Below are positions 1-11,900 of a stretch of DNA of 64,000 nucleotides, in pieces. The notes below the pieces were generated by a model. It saw only the letters and a program-made list of their open reading frames with translations, was not told the DNA's origin and did not search any database. The stretch lies in assembly GCA_015501585.1 (NCBI GenBank), contig JADNRY010000004.1, positions 620,001-684,000 of the forward strand. The letters run 5' to 3'. Both the position numbers and the translations under genes were made by a program. How positions within the stretch are numbered: the stretch's first letter is position 1; every line of letters begins with the position of its first letter. This stretch comes from Rhodocollybia butyracea. Its lineage: Eukaryota > Basidiomycota > Agaricomycetes > Agaricales > Omphalotaceae.

Positions 1-672
1 GTGTAAAAACTCATAACTTTATCTCCGACTATCTTCGCTCGGAATCGCTCCTCAGAGTCTAGTTGAACCTTGGAACGTATTCGTGTTACTCCGTCACTCT
101 CCGCTGCACTACTTAGTGGAGAATTGCCACTGAGCCGGAAGATTAGATATGTACGGCCGTGTTGATTGCAAAGAGTTTGGTAATAGTACTAACAGTTAGT
201 GAGGGCTGGCCAGATGCTTGCTTGTAAAGTGAGGTAGACCTTACCAGACAGCGCGTGCTGGACCTTGGTGCTCCGAGACTCACAAAGGAATCCTTGTTAC
301 GCATATCTGCGATGTCAATTAAGAGTTGATTAAAGGGGTTTACGTGGCTGGTGACCTTATGAGGAAGGAAGGAAGTAAGGCGCGGTCCCATTGAGGAACA
401 GCAGGGAACAGCCCCTCAGGGCAGCTCAGGGCGTACTTGGCATCGGCTGGCATCGGTAACTGAAAAAAATCCGGTCATCAAAATTTGCCTTCTAATTCTA
501 ATCAGCCTCTAATTATTCCGAGATGGGCGCTTACCGGTAAATCATGTCAGTGTGATGACGAAACTGGATCCCCTCAGTTATTTCATTGTACCTCCTTGTT
601 TACCTTGATCGCAGACGTATATAACACCACACCATACTAGGCTTTTCAAACATCCGACATCCCTATTGTACT
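1..672. other. Intergenic, no gene seen
   Basis: No reading frame here has splice-consistent continuity or a family I recognise. An 82-residue minus-strand frame at 143-391 is isolated and low in complexity. A short sequence around 379-399 (GCGGTCCCATTGAGGAACAG) recurs near 2531 and, weaker, near 49418, which suggests a small dispersed repeat. The segment just upstream of 673 is the presumed promoter and 5' leader of the SNG1-type gene. Confidence 0.5.
379..399 (+). repeat. Short dispersed repeat, copy 1
   Basis: GCGGTCCCATTGAGGAACAG lies upstream of the SNG1-type gene. A near-identical copy (GCGGTCCCATTTAGGAACAG) lies just after that gene, and a shorter match (CGGTCCCATTGA) occurs at about 49418. 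It could be the end of a small mobile element, but no partner terminus was found. Confidence 0.4.
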
Positions 673-2482
673 ATGAGCGACCGACAAACGCTCCGCAGCG
701 ATTCCCCGAGTCAACTACCGAACGGAAACAACATGAACTCCCACTTACACCCAAAGATTCCGCCATTCTCTGCTTCATTTACGGACAGAAATCTCAAAGT
801 CGCCCGTAGTATCTACTTTAAAAATGTGCTCAGGGGGTTCTTAAGTCTCGTCGTCGCCATGTTCCTTATATTCTCGATATACTGGGGTGCATTATGGAGA
901 ACACCTGCACATAAATTAAACGGCTGGGTTGTAGTAAGTTGATCCATATTTTTACAACGCGCCCCGATCTGACTCTCATGTTCAGGATTTTGACCAGTCT
1001 ATCGTAGGAAGCACAGTAGTTCAGGCGTTAGAAGCATCTTCCGCCTCCACAAACATCATATGGAGCCAAGTATCGTCGTCCAACTTTCTTGGAGGCCCCA
1101 GCCAAGTCGCGGATGACGTAGTTGAACAAAAGACTTGGGTGGCGGTTGTCGGTATGTTTTAGTTGGATTTGCTCAATTACGTGCGGAGAACTCAAGTTGA
1201 GAAATGCCCATAGTAAATGCCAATGCCACTTCAAATCTTCAGTCAGCTGTTTTTTCGATAGATACTTCCTATAATGGCTCGCTCGCCATTACGGTCTATG
1301 GAAATCAGGCGCGCAGTGAAAATGGATAGTACGTTATCCTGCTGTACTAGCCTCACTGATCCAGGCATGCTCAAATCTGCAATCTAGTAACAACATCATA
1401 TCACCTACTGTTCAGGCTGTTCTACGAACGACAACTCTGAATTTCGCTCAAACATTTGCTACCGAATTATCTTCTTCTTCGTCCAATCTAACAAACCTAC
1501 TCGCCACCGCACCGCAAATCGTCATCCAGCCTATTAGCTTCACCATCGAGAATCTTAAACCTTTTGATATCCCAGTGTAAACATTCATCGCTTCAGCTAC
1601 TATCGGTCTCTTCGCTCACAAATGTATTCATAGTGCCACCGCCATGACCTATGTGGGACTCATTTATACCCTCATCTTGACTTTCTTTATTGTGGTATGT
1701 TACTTTAATTTTACCCGACATACTCTGAAATTCTCGCCTCTAGAACATCTGTCTCTCTGCACGTCAAGTGTCCGGGGTAGAAATGCACCTTACAACACCT
1801 TCTATTATCCTCCTTCGCCTCGCCTCCTCGTTTATCACATATTTCTTCCTCTCTCTATTTTACTCGCTCCTTAGCAGAGCTTTCCAGGTTGATTTTTCTC
1901 GAAAGTGGGTTTTGTCACCTTGGCAGCAGTGTTTGCCAGTCGCTAACCAAAGCATATTAGGTTTGGATCTGCAGGATTTGTTATATTCTGGATGTTAAAT
2001 TGGGCGGGCATGCTCGCCGTCGGATTGGCCCTCGAATCAATGCTCACTTTGTTGACGATCAGAGCTCTTCCCTTTTTCATGCTCTTGCTCATCATCAGTA
2101 CGCATATGCTTTCTCCCTTCTGGATCCATTGCTGTTGAAGCTGACAAACCCACGTAGGCAATGTCTCTGTGTGCTTCCTGCCCATCGATGTGCTGCCACA
2201 TGTTTTCCGCTACGGCTACGCGTTCCCGTTCTACAATATTTCGTGTGCTGCGCGAACTATCATTTTTGGCACCAAAAATCAGCGTCAGTGCCTTTTGGCG
2301 GATATGATTTGCCGATGATGCTGACTCGATATACTTCCCTAGTAGGACTCAACTTTGGCATCTTGATCGCTTGGGTGGCACTCTCGTGTATAACATTACC
2401 TTTCTTCCAATGGTTCATGAGGAGAAAGCATATCTCTGAATTGAACGGCGCAATGGAGGCTGATGAGAAGGTCCGGGACTAA
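673..2482 (+). CDS. SNG1-family (DUF3533) membrane protein
   Basis: Spliced by eye into about eight exons with short GT-AG introns (for example about 933-985 and 1576-1632). After a polar N-terminus comes a first membrane segment around residues 55-75, then YWGALWRTPAHKLNGW, a hallmark of the fungal family related to yeast Sng1 (nitrosoguanidine resistance). A long soluble loop follows, then PVATAMTYVGLIYTL and several more membrane segments, ending with FFQWFMRRKHISEL near the C-terminus. This layout (one N-terminal segment, a big loop, about five C-terminal segments) is the family norm. Family members sit in the plasma membrane; Sng1 is linked to drug tolerance and lipid asymmetry, and the reaction is unknown. 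All exons join in frame with no stop, so the gene looks intact. The start at 673 is the first ATG of the frame. Confidence 0.85.
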
Positions 2483-2530
2483 TCTTTCGGCGAGCTGGAG
2501 CGCTCTGACGCTCAGGGAAAGGGAAACCGA

Positions 2531-2550
2531 CGCGGTCCCATTTAGGAACA
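2531..2550 (+). repeat. Short dispersed repeat, copy 2
   Basis: Direct-orientation copy of the repeat near 379, with one substitution, about 50 bp after the stop of the SNG1-type gene. Confidence 0.4.
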
Positions 2551-3619
2551 GTCAGGTCTCAGAGTGGACCATAAATCATACTTGTATTTTAGCTGCGTAG
2601 AGCACATTTGATTTACTAATCAAGTATCATACTACACCGCAACGTAAAACACCACACTCTAAATTCTCTTTTATGCACCACTCGAGCACCGCGCTTCCCG
2701 CGCCAGTGCTGACAAGTTGTCATTATACCAAGTATGTACATGAAAATCTATCCACGCTCGTCGATGACCGCTTTTTCAATTGTTATAAAGCTGTTGAGAT
2801 CGAGTTTTTTGCCACGGCTGTGCAGTGCACTGACTGGTGAAAGATGCTTTGCAAGTGACCTATGTTGGTATGACAGCAGGGGATAGTCTGGAAAACCTAA
2901 CGGGTGTCCCTGCTCGTTTGCCTCAAACTCGAGCCTCTGACTCGTGGGCCCAGATCAAAACAATAACTTTATGCAAGTGCCCATTTTAGCTTATTAGGCG
3001 CCAGCGACCAGCGCCCACATGGTGCTCAGCCACAACTTGTTTGTTGATGGAGGACTTTCACAGACTTTCACCTGCTTTCATATTTTCACTGCTACTGTGA
3101 TCGTGATCCACGTGGAGGCCGTTTTTGATCGGTATCAGGATCATCAGTCCAGCCTTCTAACTTCTGCCCTCACTGAAGTGTTCAGAAGCCACCCGAGTCG
3201 AGACGGAGATAACTTCTAGCAAAATCTCATTTAGCGACCCTCACAAGGTCGTTGCACGTTTCATCAAACAACGGGCGCGCTCCGGAATTTATCAGTCAAG
3301 AATGTATCTCCTATATGTCTCATTACCTTCACTGATCTACCCGCACCAGTGCAAATGCACTGGACTGTATTTTTCGACACTGCCCACTATTTCTTGCCAT
3401 CTTTGTCAGTTGAACCAAGTCCGATATATTTCCCTTGTTCTCAACGAGGATACTTCCTTTCTGGTTTTGAGCGTATACCGAGTTGGCCGACGATGGATAA
3501 ACTTCTACCGTAGACGCCTATGCTTGCAAGGTACTATAAGATGTGGCCAAACAAAATCTCAAATTAGCATTGATACAAACAACTTCAGCTTCCTTAGACT
3601 TTTACAGGCATTCTTAATC
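2551..3619. other. Intergenic, no gene seen
   Basis: No frame here shows family resemblance or splicing into a longer product. The frame of the next gene stays open upstream to 3302, but that part has no resemblance to the DUF6593 family, so I treat it as promoter and leader. Confidence 0.45.
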
Positions 3620-4311
3620 ATGTCTAATCCTTTCTCTGCATGGGTCTACAATAATGATGCACACACGCGTCCATCTCCCACCCTTGGCGCGCTTCCATCG
3701 TCGGGCTCTACCTCCACTGATTTCATGACGTTCTACTTTACTTCGCTAAACACCACTATATTGAACTGCACTCTGACTGCGCCTAATGGCCAGCCTTATC
3801 TCTACGTCACCACCGATCCATCGGTTCCAGGCTACAGCGTCTTTAAGACTGCGGATGGTCGAAGCGTAGCTTTAGTTGAATGGAATCAACGGAGTGCTCA
3901 AGTTGAAATCCGTGGCATCCTGCACAAGCAACAGGCTTCTCAGTACATGAGACTCTCTCCCGATAGAAGGTAACTTATCTTTTTTCCAGTATTTCCTTGA
4001 TTCCCAGAACCTGATTAGTGTCGTCAGATTCCGGATTATGACTCTTGCAGGCCAGGAGTATGCATGGGTTCCTCGGGATAATACAATCTGCGTACGCGTC
4101 TTTTGCTGTCCCTCTGAATGTCGATTACTTATCCGTTCAACAGATGTATAAAGTAAACAGCTCTAATGCTGCCTGCTTGGCAAAACTGTCGAGAGAGCAA
4201 GGCAATTTCCGATTGGATGTATCTCCGAGTGTCATGCAGAATGGCCTTTTGACACCAGCCGTGCTGGGAGCGGTGTTGCTACAGAGTGGCCGTCGCATTG
4301 ATTCTGATTAG
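3620..4311 (+). CDS. DUF6593-domain protein
   Basis: Three exons: 3620-3969, 4028-4091 and 4144-4311, with GT-AG introns of 58 and 52 bp. All joins are in frame. The product is about 193 residues. The N-terminal half starts MSNPFSAWVYNN and carries the pattern typical of DUF6593 proteins of agarics: a strand-rich segment with TLNCTLTAPNGQPYLYV-like spacing, then FKTADGRSVALVEW. It continues with LAGQEYAWVPRDN across intron 1 and ends AAVLLQSGRRID-like (GAVLLQSGRRIDSD). These are small soluble beta-rich proteins, abundant and multicopy in Agaricomycetes, with no known biochemical role. I chose the ATG at 3620 over the upstream ATG at 3302 because similarity begins there. Confidence 0.8.
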
Positions 4312-4870
4312 GATTGGTACCCACCATTGTTGTTTCTCATGCATCGTTGAACTGGTTCAGAACGATTACTGCTACTACGACCATGACTACGACTCCTAAC
4401 GACCTTTGACATTTTGCAACTGTAGCTTTATTTATCTGCTTTTCACTGTATTACTATCTTTATGTAGTGTTAGTCATTAGTATGTATCATTAGCCCACAC
4501 CATTAACGACTGCTTGTTTTTGTAGATACTTCAGCCATGTACATAGATCGTATTATAGATTTTAATAATTTATGATTGACCACTTCTGAGTCTATGATTT
4601 TCAGCTCTAAGCAATGAACAAGAAAACAGTTTTATGTTGGACACCACAGCGAAGACTGCCCAGCATGTGACATCACAAATCTTCGTGGACCTCTTCGAAG
4701 TGTACAACGGACCCACCCACGAGTTTTTTCGCTTTGAGTTGAATCGTCGCACGCTGGGTCACCCGATTGCCCTAGCGCGTGGAGACATAGCATGGAGCTA
4801 TTTCTAGTTCGCGCTGAGCTGTCATCCATTACCTCAGTTCCCCCACCGTATCCGACCATCTCGATTAAAC
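4312..4870. other. Intergenic, no gene seen
   Basis: AT-rich 3' flank of the DUF6593 gene followed by the presumed promoter of the HAD-type gene. Two overlapping minus-strand frames (4570-4886) look like chance. Confidence 0.4.
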
Positions 4871-5845
4871 ATGCCCAGAGACACACCTAAACTGACCGAC
4901 TTCAAGGTTCTCGTTTTCGATGTCTACGCCACTCTGGTTGTATGTCATATTGTCTTCTTCTGATAGCTACTGCTTACTACCACTTTGCTGCTAGGATTGG
5001 GAGAAAGGGATATACGAAAACCTCAGGCCGCTACTGTCCAAATATCCTGTATCCTCACACTGGTCACGTAGGCAAACACTTGAGGCATATCAAGCCGTTG
5101 AGCTCGACCTTCAAGCAAAGAATCCGCAACTGCTTTACTGTGACATTCTAGCCAAAACACACGAAGTGATGGAGGAAAGGCTGAGGGCGGCTTCTGGGAT
5201 ACCCATAGAAACCTCCACTTCGAATGGTGGTCCTGCTCTGTTCGACAGCTCCGGTGCATCCACCTCCAATCAGTCAACACCGGCGCCACTCGCTGATAAG
5301 CATGTCAGATTCGGGGAGTCCATTAAAGACTGGCCAGTTTTCCCGGATAGCTCCGCAGCTCTTCATGAACTTTCGAAATACTACAAGCTTGTCGTATTGT
5401 CGAACGTTGACCGTAAATCTTTCGCCTACACCCTCGCTGAATTGTCCGAAGGAGAACCGTCAACGGCAGAAGTCTATTCCCCCCCGAATCCAATTCAGAC
5501 TATTGGTTCCCTCACCGTACTCCGGGATCGAAATCACCGTTCACGCTTATTTTGACCGCACAGGACGTAGGCAGTTATAAACCAGATTTGAATGGATTCA
5601 AGGTTGCTCTAGATGTTATTCAGAAGGACCCAGCGTTGAATAACACACCAAAGGATCAGGTCCTTTGGGTTGCTCAGAGTGACGTTGGCGATCTGAACCC
5701 AGCGAGCCAACTAGGGATTGCCACTGTCTTTATTGATCGTAAAGACGCACGAATGGGCTTTATTTCCGGCAAGGACCCTTCCTATACCTGGAAATTCGAT
5801 ACATTGGCAGAGATGGTCGAAGCTGTGGCGAAAGAGACCAACTGA
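4871..5845 (+). CDS. Haloacid dehalogenase type II-like hydrolase, frameshifted
   Basis: Starts MPRDTPKLTDFKVLVFDVYATLV. The nucleophile aspartate of HAD motif I is in FDVYATLVDWE, spanning an intron at 4940-4994. A helical cap follows (about residues 25-120), then motif II in LVVLSNVDR, motif III lysine in DVGSYKPDLNGF, and motif IV in VAQSDVGDLNPASQLG. The set matches class II 2-haloacid-dehalogenase-type hydrolases, which cleave halide or phosphate esters through an Asp intermediate; the natural substrate here is unknown. The frame changes by one base at the run of seven C at 5479-5485: upstream coding is in one frame and the segment NSDYWFPHRTPGSKSPF onward is in another. This is either a real one-base indel or a sequencing error in the homopolymer. 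Confidence 0.8.
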
Positions 5846-5947
5846 GATATAATCATCGTAATTGGTGGTCATTAGAACATGACCGGTATTATACACGAAT
5901 ACTAAGCCCTTTACTTTGGCGCTTGATGAAGCTAAACGCGATGCAAT

Positions 5948-6730
5948 TCAGTCTCGACCTAATCTTAGCAGAAAGTAAAAACGCACCACGTTCGCAATCT
6001 TCATCCATTCCCCAATCGACGAGAGATACTCGTCTTTCCCCGTATCGACAGGTATATCGGGATGCCATAATACAAACGACTTGAACTGTGACGAGGGCAC
6101 AAGTTCCAAGGTGCTTTGTACCTCATCGGTCTCCTCTTCATCTACATCCATCGTTTCTTCTTCATCGGTTTTGCGTGACCGTGTTGAGCGACGGGTGGAT
6201 TTCCTTTCCTCCTGCTTCGTCGCTTTTCCCTTTCCTTTCCCTTTGGCTAAAGCGCCGGGCTCTTCGTCGTCAGAACGAAAGACGACACCTGTGTAGCCTT
6301 CCGGAAGATCAACTTTCAAGCCATGGACCGTGCGACCTCGGAATGTAGATGTAAATCGGGGCTGGGAGTCGGATGAGATCAAAGTTATGCCTGATTCGCC
6401 AGGTTTGTCCTCTGTGCTGGATGATGAAGCGCCATTCTGTTCGGAAGGTTCGGAAGAGGCCACTTCAGGTTTCGAGCTCGCGTCCTCTGCATCTGCAGAC
6501 GTTTCTTCGCCGTTCTTTTCACTAGAGTTATCAACGGAAGCCTCAGGACATCCGACATGAGTTTTCGCATCCTCTACGCGAAAGTACGTCGAAACTGGTG
6601 CTGGACCCGTATACGAGATATGAAAAGGCATAAGATAAGGGGTACATTGAGAAATCACTTTGGAGACGGATGAGGCAATGGATATCCGTGAGTGTCTTTT
6701 GGGAACTGGAGCTTTGGTCGAAGAAACCAT
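5948..6730 (-). CDS. Ribonuclease H2 subunit C
   Basis: One long minus-strand frame. The segment CTPYLMPFHISYTGPAPVST near residue 30, the central FRGRTVHGLKVDLPEGYTG and the C-terminal FKSFVLWHPDIPVDTGKDEY with SIGEWMKIANVV are the conserved parts of the RNase H2 non-catalytic subunit (Rnh203/RNASEH2C). An acidic, Ser/Thr-rich linker (about residues 65-110) and a basic KGKGKGKAT stretch separate them. The protein is part of the nuclear trimer that removes ribonucleotides from DNA and RNA from hybrids; it stabilises subunits A and B. Start chosen at 6730 (MVSSTKAPVPK); a frame extension upstream to 6826 has no family support. The final ten residues after IANVV look like intron read-through, so the true last exon may differ. 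Confidence 0.82.
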   Translation of the reverse strand: MVSSTKAPVPKRHSRISIASSVSKVISQCTPYLMPFHISYTGPAPVSTYFRVEDAKTHVGCPEASVDNSSEKNGEETSADAEDASSKPEVASSEPSEQNGASSSSTEDKPGESGITLISSDSQPRFTSTFRGRTVHGLKVDLPEGYTGVVFRSDDEEPGALAKGKGKGKATKQEERKSTRRSTRSRKTDEEETMDVDEEETDEVQSTLELVPSSQFKSFVLWHPDIPVDTGKDEYLSSIGEWMKIANVVRFYFLLRLGRD

Positions 6731-6981
6731 GGTGGTTAAAAGAGAACAACGCGCTTGTGACGTAGTCACGTGGCTATCGATCGAGTTGAGTGACGGTCGG
6801 CTGTCCAAGCTGAGTCCCACACACACCTCTTACTTGGTCAAGTACTCTTAAACTGACCAGCTTCGTTTCATTATGACTCGTTTATAAGTACACACAGAAA
6901 TAATCGGCGCCTTGAATGCGGTTGTTGCGGAGGCCGACTTGACCCTGATTAATAATCCACCTCGCTTTTTGGTTCTCGTCT

Positions 6982-8595
6982 ATGGATGAACATTCTGAAT
7001 CCATCCAGCTCGCAGAGGTACACTATGATGATGGGCTTGGACCTTCATCTTTGCTTGATACAAATCTTGTGAACCAGGGCGACGAAATGCCTGAGGGAGG
7101 TTATGGCTGGGTAGTCGTTGCGTCGTGCAGCATGATCATGTGTGTATCTGCTTTCAGAATAGTCAAAGTATCTTACCTCTGATCAGGTTTTTTGCTGTCG
7201 GGTCCTTCTATTCATGGGGTGTAATGCAAGCTCAATTAGCTGCGGAAAGTATCGCTCAGAGTTCCACACTAGCTTTTATCGGATCCCTAGGCGTTTCACT
7301 CGTATCGTTTACTGCCATTGTTATGGGGCGACTTATTCGTTGGATGGGCGCACGAAAAGCTGGTTTTCTATCCTGCTTTTTGATGGGTGTAGGGCAGATT
7401 CTTAGTTCTGCGTCGTCGCGAAATGTTGGCGGGTTGTTTTTTACAAATGGCATTATCGTTGGGTTAGGTACTAGTATGAGCTTCATGGTACGCTTCTACG
7501 ACTTTTTTTTAAAAAATATTTCGATTCATGGTCATGCAGGTGTGCTCTACCCTCCCTTCTCAGTATTTCAAACGAAAACGAGGACTCGCTAATGGGGCCG
7601 TTTTTGGCGCTGCTGGGAGTAAGTCGAGAATTGTTGTTGACAAGGCTGATCTAACTGTTTTGCCTCCAGTTGGTGGTGCAGTACTAAGCGTCGCTCAACA
7701 GACATTACTCAACCGTGTTGGCGTCGCCTGGACCTTTCGTATCATAGGCTTCTCCGTAATAGCGCTCACTTTCCCTGCATGCTGTTTTATTAAAGAACGA
7801 ATGAGACGATCCACGGCCACGATTGAATGGTAAATGGAGTACTTATTGTATATCCTAAAGCTTACACTCTCTAGGTCTCTCTTCTCGGATCCCAAGTTTC
7901 TTTTGCTCGCAATCGGTTCTGCTGTCGGAACCTTTCCTTTGCTGGTTCCCCCGTTCTTCCTCCCGCTCTATGCAAATTCGCTTGGTCTATCTGCATCTCT
8001 GGGATCCGTCTTATTAGCTGTATTTAACATCTCTTCTGCGCTGGGTCGAGTAAGCTTCGGCGCGTTATGCGATCTCTGTGGTCCCATCACAAGTCTTTGC
8101 TTCGCTCTCATCCTCAGTGCTCTGAGCCTGTTAGCTATTTGGCCAGTTTCGAGCTCTTTGGTGAGAGCTTGTTCCCATGCAATGTGTGATTTTCTTTTGA
8201 CATATTGGATTATCCAGGTCCCATTGATCGTTTTCACTATCCTGAACGGTTTTGGTAACGGTGGGTTTTTCAGTACGATTCCCAGTGTGGTGGCACATAT
8301 CTATGGTCCAGTACGAGTGACAACAGTGTTTTCCATGGTCTTGACCGGATGGGCCGCGGGATATCTTATGGTACGTTTTCTTTTCCTTCGTTTTAAGGAT
8401 ATCCCCAACTATCTTCACTCAAGGGTTCTCCTGTCGCCGGATGGCTTCTTGACGCGTACGGAGGATCTGGCGCAGGCATCGCTGCATATAGGCCCGCCAT
8501 GTATTACGCAGGCTCGATGTCGGTGGGAAGCACTGGGTTCATCCTTGGAGTTCGCGCTCTTACTACAAAGAGGAAACTGTTTACCTTTGCGTAAT
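6982..8595 (+). CDS. MFS monocarboxylate-type transporter
   Basis: Seven exons; introns read as 7140-7186, 7488-7539, 7619-7669, 7830-7874, 8161-8217 and 8371-8423, every join in frame. The N-terminal MPEGGYGWVVVASCS is the signature that opens transmembrane segment 1 in the MCT branch of the major facilitator superfamily. SFYSWGVMQAQL and SQYFKRKRGLANG follow, then a large loop, the second six-segment half (LVPPFFLPLYANSLG, GRVSFGALCD) and the end SPVAGWLLDAYGG. About 12 membrane helices are visible, the usual length. It should be a plasma-membrane carrier of small organic acids or related solutes; substrate is not readable from sequence. No lesion seen; ends at the TAA at 8593. Confidence 0.85.
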
Positions 8596-9626
8596 GAAAG
8601 CGAACACTTTCAACTCGTTCACACACATTTTTCGCTACAGGAGGTGATCCAAGTGGAATTGACGGTTTCTGGGACTGTGTCACTTTCGACTCTTCGTTTA
8701 AAGAACCACGCGCAATCGCAGATGATACAGATAATATATGGCCGCGAGTGTTCGAGGTAAGCCCATGGCCGATGGCATATATAGAACCACCTTGAGGATC
8801 ATTCCAAGGTCATTCTACATCGCTTGAGTGAACATATCTGTAAGTAAGAAGCCATTTTTAGAGTTTTAGGCTGCAGTTACGTCTCAAACCGCAGCTGGCT
8901 TTCTATGATTTTGAGTTTTTCACCCATCTTCATTCATCAAATGTCTGCACGTTGTCCAGTTCTTGTCCTGAATCGGTCCAGGAAGTTTTATCTTGCATAC
9001 ATTCGAGAGTTGTACAAGATAGAACGCGAAAAACGGATGAATCCACTTGTATATGACAACTTGGGTTCTGATTTCAATTACACTCAACACTTTCTGAAGC
9101 TTGCATAGAAGCGCGCGGCGGAGATCAAGAACTACATAAAGTTGGATGGTCGAAGACGTCTTTCTGCGTCCATGAATTTTCGAGTGGTTAAATCGATTTG
9201 CCGGTACTGGAATGATGTCTGCAACGACGCGTACTCACACACTAGCGCTGTAATTTATTCACCTCAGACTGCATGAGATGAATCTAGTTGACCTGAAATA
9301 GCTAGGGAACCAATGATTTCGGTTTTGAAGACGCGACATAAGGCCCAGTTTGTTTGATGCGTGAGATCTAGACATATATGTAGAGCTTAGCATCGCGCTT
9401 CAAGGCTTCATCATTTAACGATAAGTCTGGGTGAACACTTTCGAGCATCCTGGGGCTTAAAGTCTGATCTCTACGTAATGCTAATAGAAGCATTTCGCAG
9501 AGAGAGAATTAAGCGCTCGTCGCTCTTTCTACAACCATCATCTTACTACTCGTTCGCTTTCCGTCCTTGAAGTTTTGCTTTCGCTGTTGCCGCTCCTCGA
9601 AGAAACAACATCACACAACCACACCT
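8596..9626. other. Intergenic, possible gene relic
   Basis: A 67-residue open frame at 8905-9108 (FYLAYIRELYKIEREKRMNP) could be a fragment of something but has no recognisable domain and no clear flanking exons. Nothing else is supported here. Confidence 0.3.
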
Positions 9627-11900
9627 ATGATTTCTAAAGCCTCAGAGATACCTCCCAAACCCATCATCGACGTAGAGAACCCGCTATACTGTCCTACAGA
9701 GTCTGCATCGACCTATCTGAAATCGATTGCCACGACCGGAGCCAAGATTCAAAAATCTGAGAAACACGAGAAAAGGATGACGAAGAAAAAGGGACAGAAA
9801 ATCAGTGTTTCTTCGTTCATGAAGATGTTGACTCAGGTTGCAGTCGTGATGGCTCAAAAGGAAAAGATACCGCTTTCACTTTCTACCAGTGACTGCCATG
9901 ACTATGGTACTCCTTCGCTTCCTTCTCCTACGCGTAGACCAGTTCGCAAGACGCGCAAGGACCGCGCCGCCCAATCGTTACACAAGAAAATGCCTGAACT
10001 TCCAGAGTTTCGCCAGGATCCTTCTCCCAATGTTCACTCGATCTCTATCTCTCTTCCCAAGATGCCGATAGATGACTGGCTCTCCGCATCGCCTGCTTCG
10101 ACGATCTGTTTTCCAAATCCTACTTTCACGGATATCAGTGATGGCAGCTGCTCAACTCTAACTCCTACTGCACCTCTTGTCCCGCCTGGTCTGAGCTTGC
10201 AGGTTAAATCCGAGCCCCAAGAACCTTCCTTGAAATCTCAATCAAACCCTACCAGCGCCACACGTATCAAACCGTTCACCGCTAACTCGAAGCAAAAGAA
10301 CAAGCGCAGTCTTCAGGATGCTTTCCCTGACCTTTTCAAGCCAACAAACTGTTCTCGCTCATTTTCATGCGATTTTCAACCCAAACAAGGTATATTTCTT
10401 GTACATATTAATGTTTCTCGTAACTCGTAACCTTTTACAGAACCGGGTGTAAACCAAGGGTCCGATGAAAGTTTCACGCCTCTCGAACTCGAACAAGAAG
10501 ACATAAAAGGCATCGAACGCGGAAAGAAACTCAAGTATATGATTGGCAACTCTCCTGATTTCGCAGCGAAGCATAGCGATGACGATGAAGCCAAACTTGA
10601 TAAGTCCACACTGGTGAAACGCCGACTGAGAGAGCTAGAAGGTTGGTCGTTTGTAGATTGTGCTACGCGTTGGGCTGACACCTCGAGTAGAATCGTTATA
10701 TGGGCCTGTTATTGGTACTGAAACGCCTAGGGGGTATGCAAGCCTTGTTCAGAGACTAGATGAAATGATGCCTGGTATCAGGCTAGGAAACAGACTAGCG
10801 AAACTGGGACAACCTAAGTCAATGGAGAACACTCGGCAGTATGAGAAGGAGAAGAGTGGACCGCATCAAGCTGCGGTAGATCTCCTTGGAGCTGAAGGTA
10901 TGCCCGAGTCCTTTTCGTCCTGTGTTCCTGCAAATAAGTAACACTTATCAAAGGCCTTTTAAACGAACGCATTATCAACATGTTCCGGGCATCTGAAGTA
11001 ACGCGTCTCGATCTAGGTCCATCTCTTTCTGAAGAGGGAGGTCTTAACATGGCAGGAAGGGCTGTATGGGACAGTTCGTATACATACCCTTCTGACGATG
11101 CTAGAATACTGATGTCATCCTACAGTCTTGACCCGCCCCCACAGCTTCCTTTTCCTTACCGAGCTTTCATTCAATGACACTCCGCTCTTGAACATGGACC
11201 TTGTCAAGTTGATCGGTCTGCCGAGACTTGCGATACTTGGCTTGAAAAATACTGGCATTGGTGATGAAGGGTTAGTGGCATTCTTCTTGAAGTGCATCCC
11301 CTGACTTCTCTCTCACTGCGAAGGGTATTCCATCTGACCGCTCTCAAACTTACCCTCACCCATCTCTACTTGTCAAACAACCCTGGCATCACCGATGACG
11401 CAGTACCGGCTCTGAATCTGTGTATAGCCTCGAAGCTGTGTTACCTTGGACTTGTGGGCACGAGTATCGCTATGCCTGGTTTGCGTTGGATGGCAAGTCT
11501 CATCCACAAGGAAGAGAGGGTTGTGGATGTGGAGATTCCGGAGTCATGTGAGCATTATATCGAAGGTGCGCCTCAGACCCGTTCAGCCGGACCTTCTCTA
11601 ACAATGTTCCTAGGCATACCGAACTTTTACCTCCTGCACCCCCAGCCGCCTCTGATTACCTCCCCGGTGCTGTGTCCAAAGCTTTCCGCAGGAGCGCTGC
11701 AGCGTAACCTCGAGGCGCATGCGGAGGTTGCAAACAAGCACCAGGCAGTCGCTGGAAAGGCGGCTCCATCAAGGATTTTCACAGGCGGGACGAAGGAGGA
11801 GATGTGTGAGCGATTGAGGGAGCTTCTGGTGAGGAGGGAGGTGGATTTGGTTGTTTGGGAGATGGTTTATGGACATAGGGAGGGCGGGGTAGGAGAATAA
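9627..11900 (+). CDS. Leucine-rich-repeat (RNI-like) protein
   Basis: At least six exons. The first ATG is 9627. A polar, Ser/Pro-rich N-terminal half of about 250 residues includes a lysine-rich patch (KRMTKKKGQK). Exon 1 ends near 10389 and joins at 10441. Later exons carry LYGPVIGTETPRGYASLVQR, LLNERIINMFRASEVTRLDLG and then repeat-like units: IGLPRLAILGLKNTGIGDEG and LTHLYLSNNPGITDDAVPAL. These have the ribonuclease-inhibitor-type LRR spacing. The C-terminus is charged (EEMCERLRELLVRREVDLVV). Likely a protein-interaction scaffold; no enzymatic domain seen. The splice between about 11060 and 11165 is uncertain because the frame changes there, so one exon border or an indel is unresolved. 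A decayed copy of its 3' part lies at 17029-17540. Confidence 0.6.

Noticed and set aside
3302..3619. N-terminal extension of the DUF6593 gene
   Set aside because: The frame is open but its residues do not resemble the family; the family-like sequence begins at the ATG at 3620.
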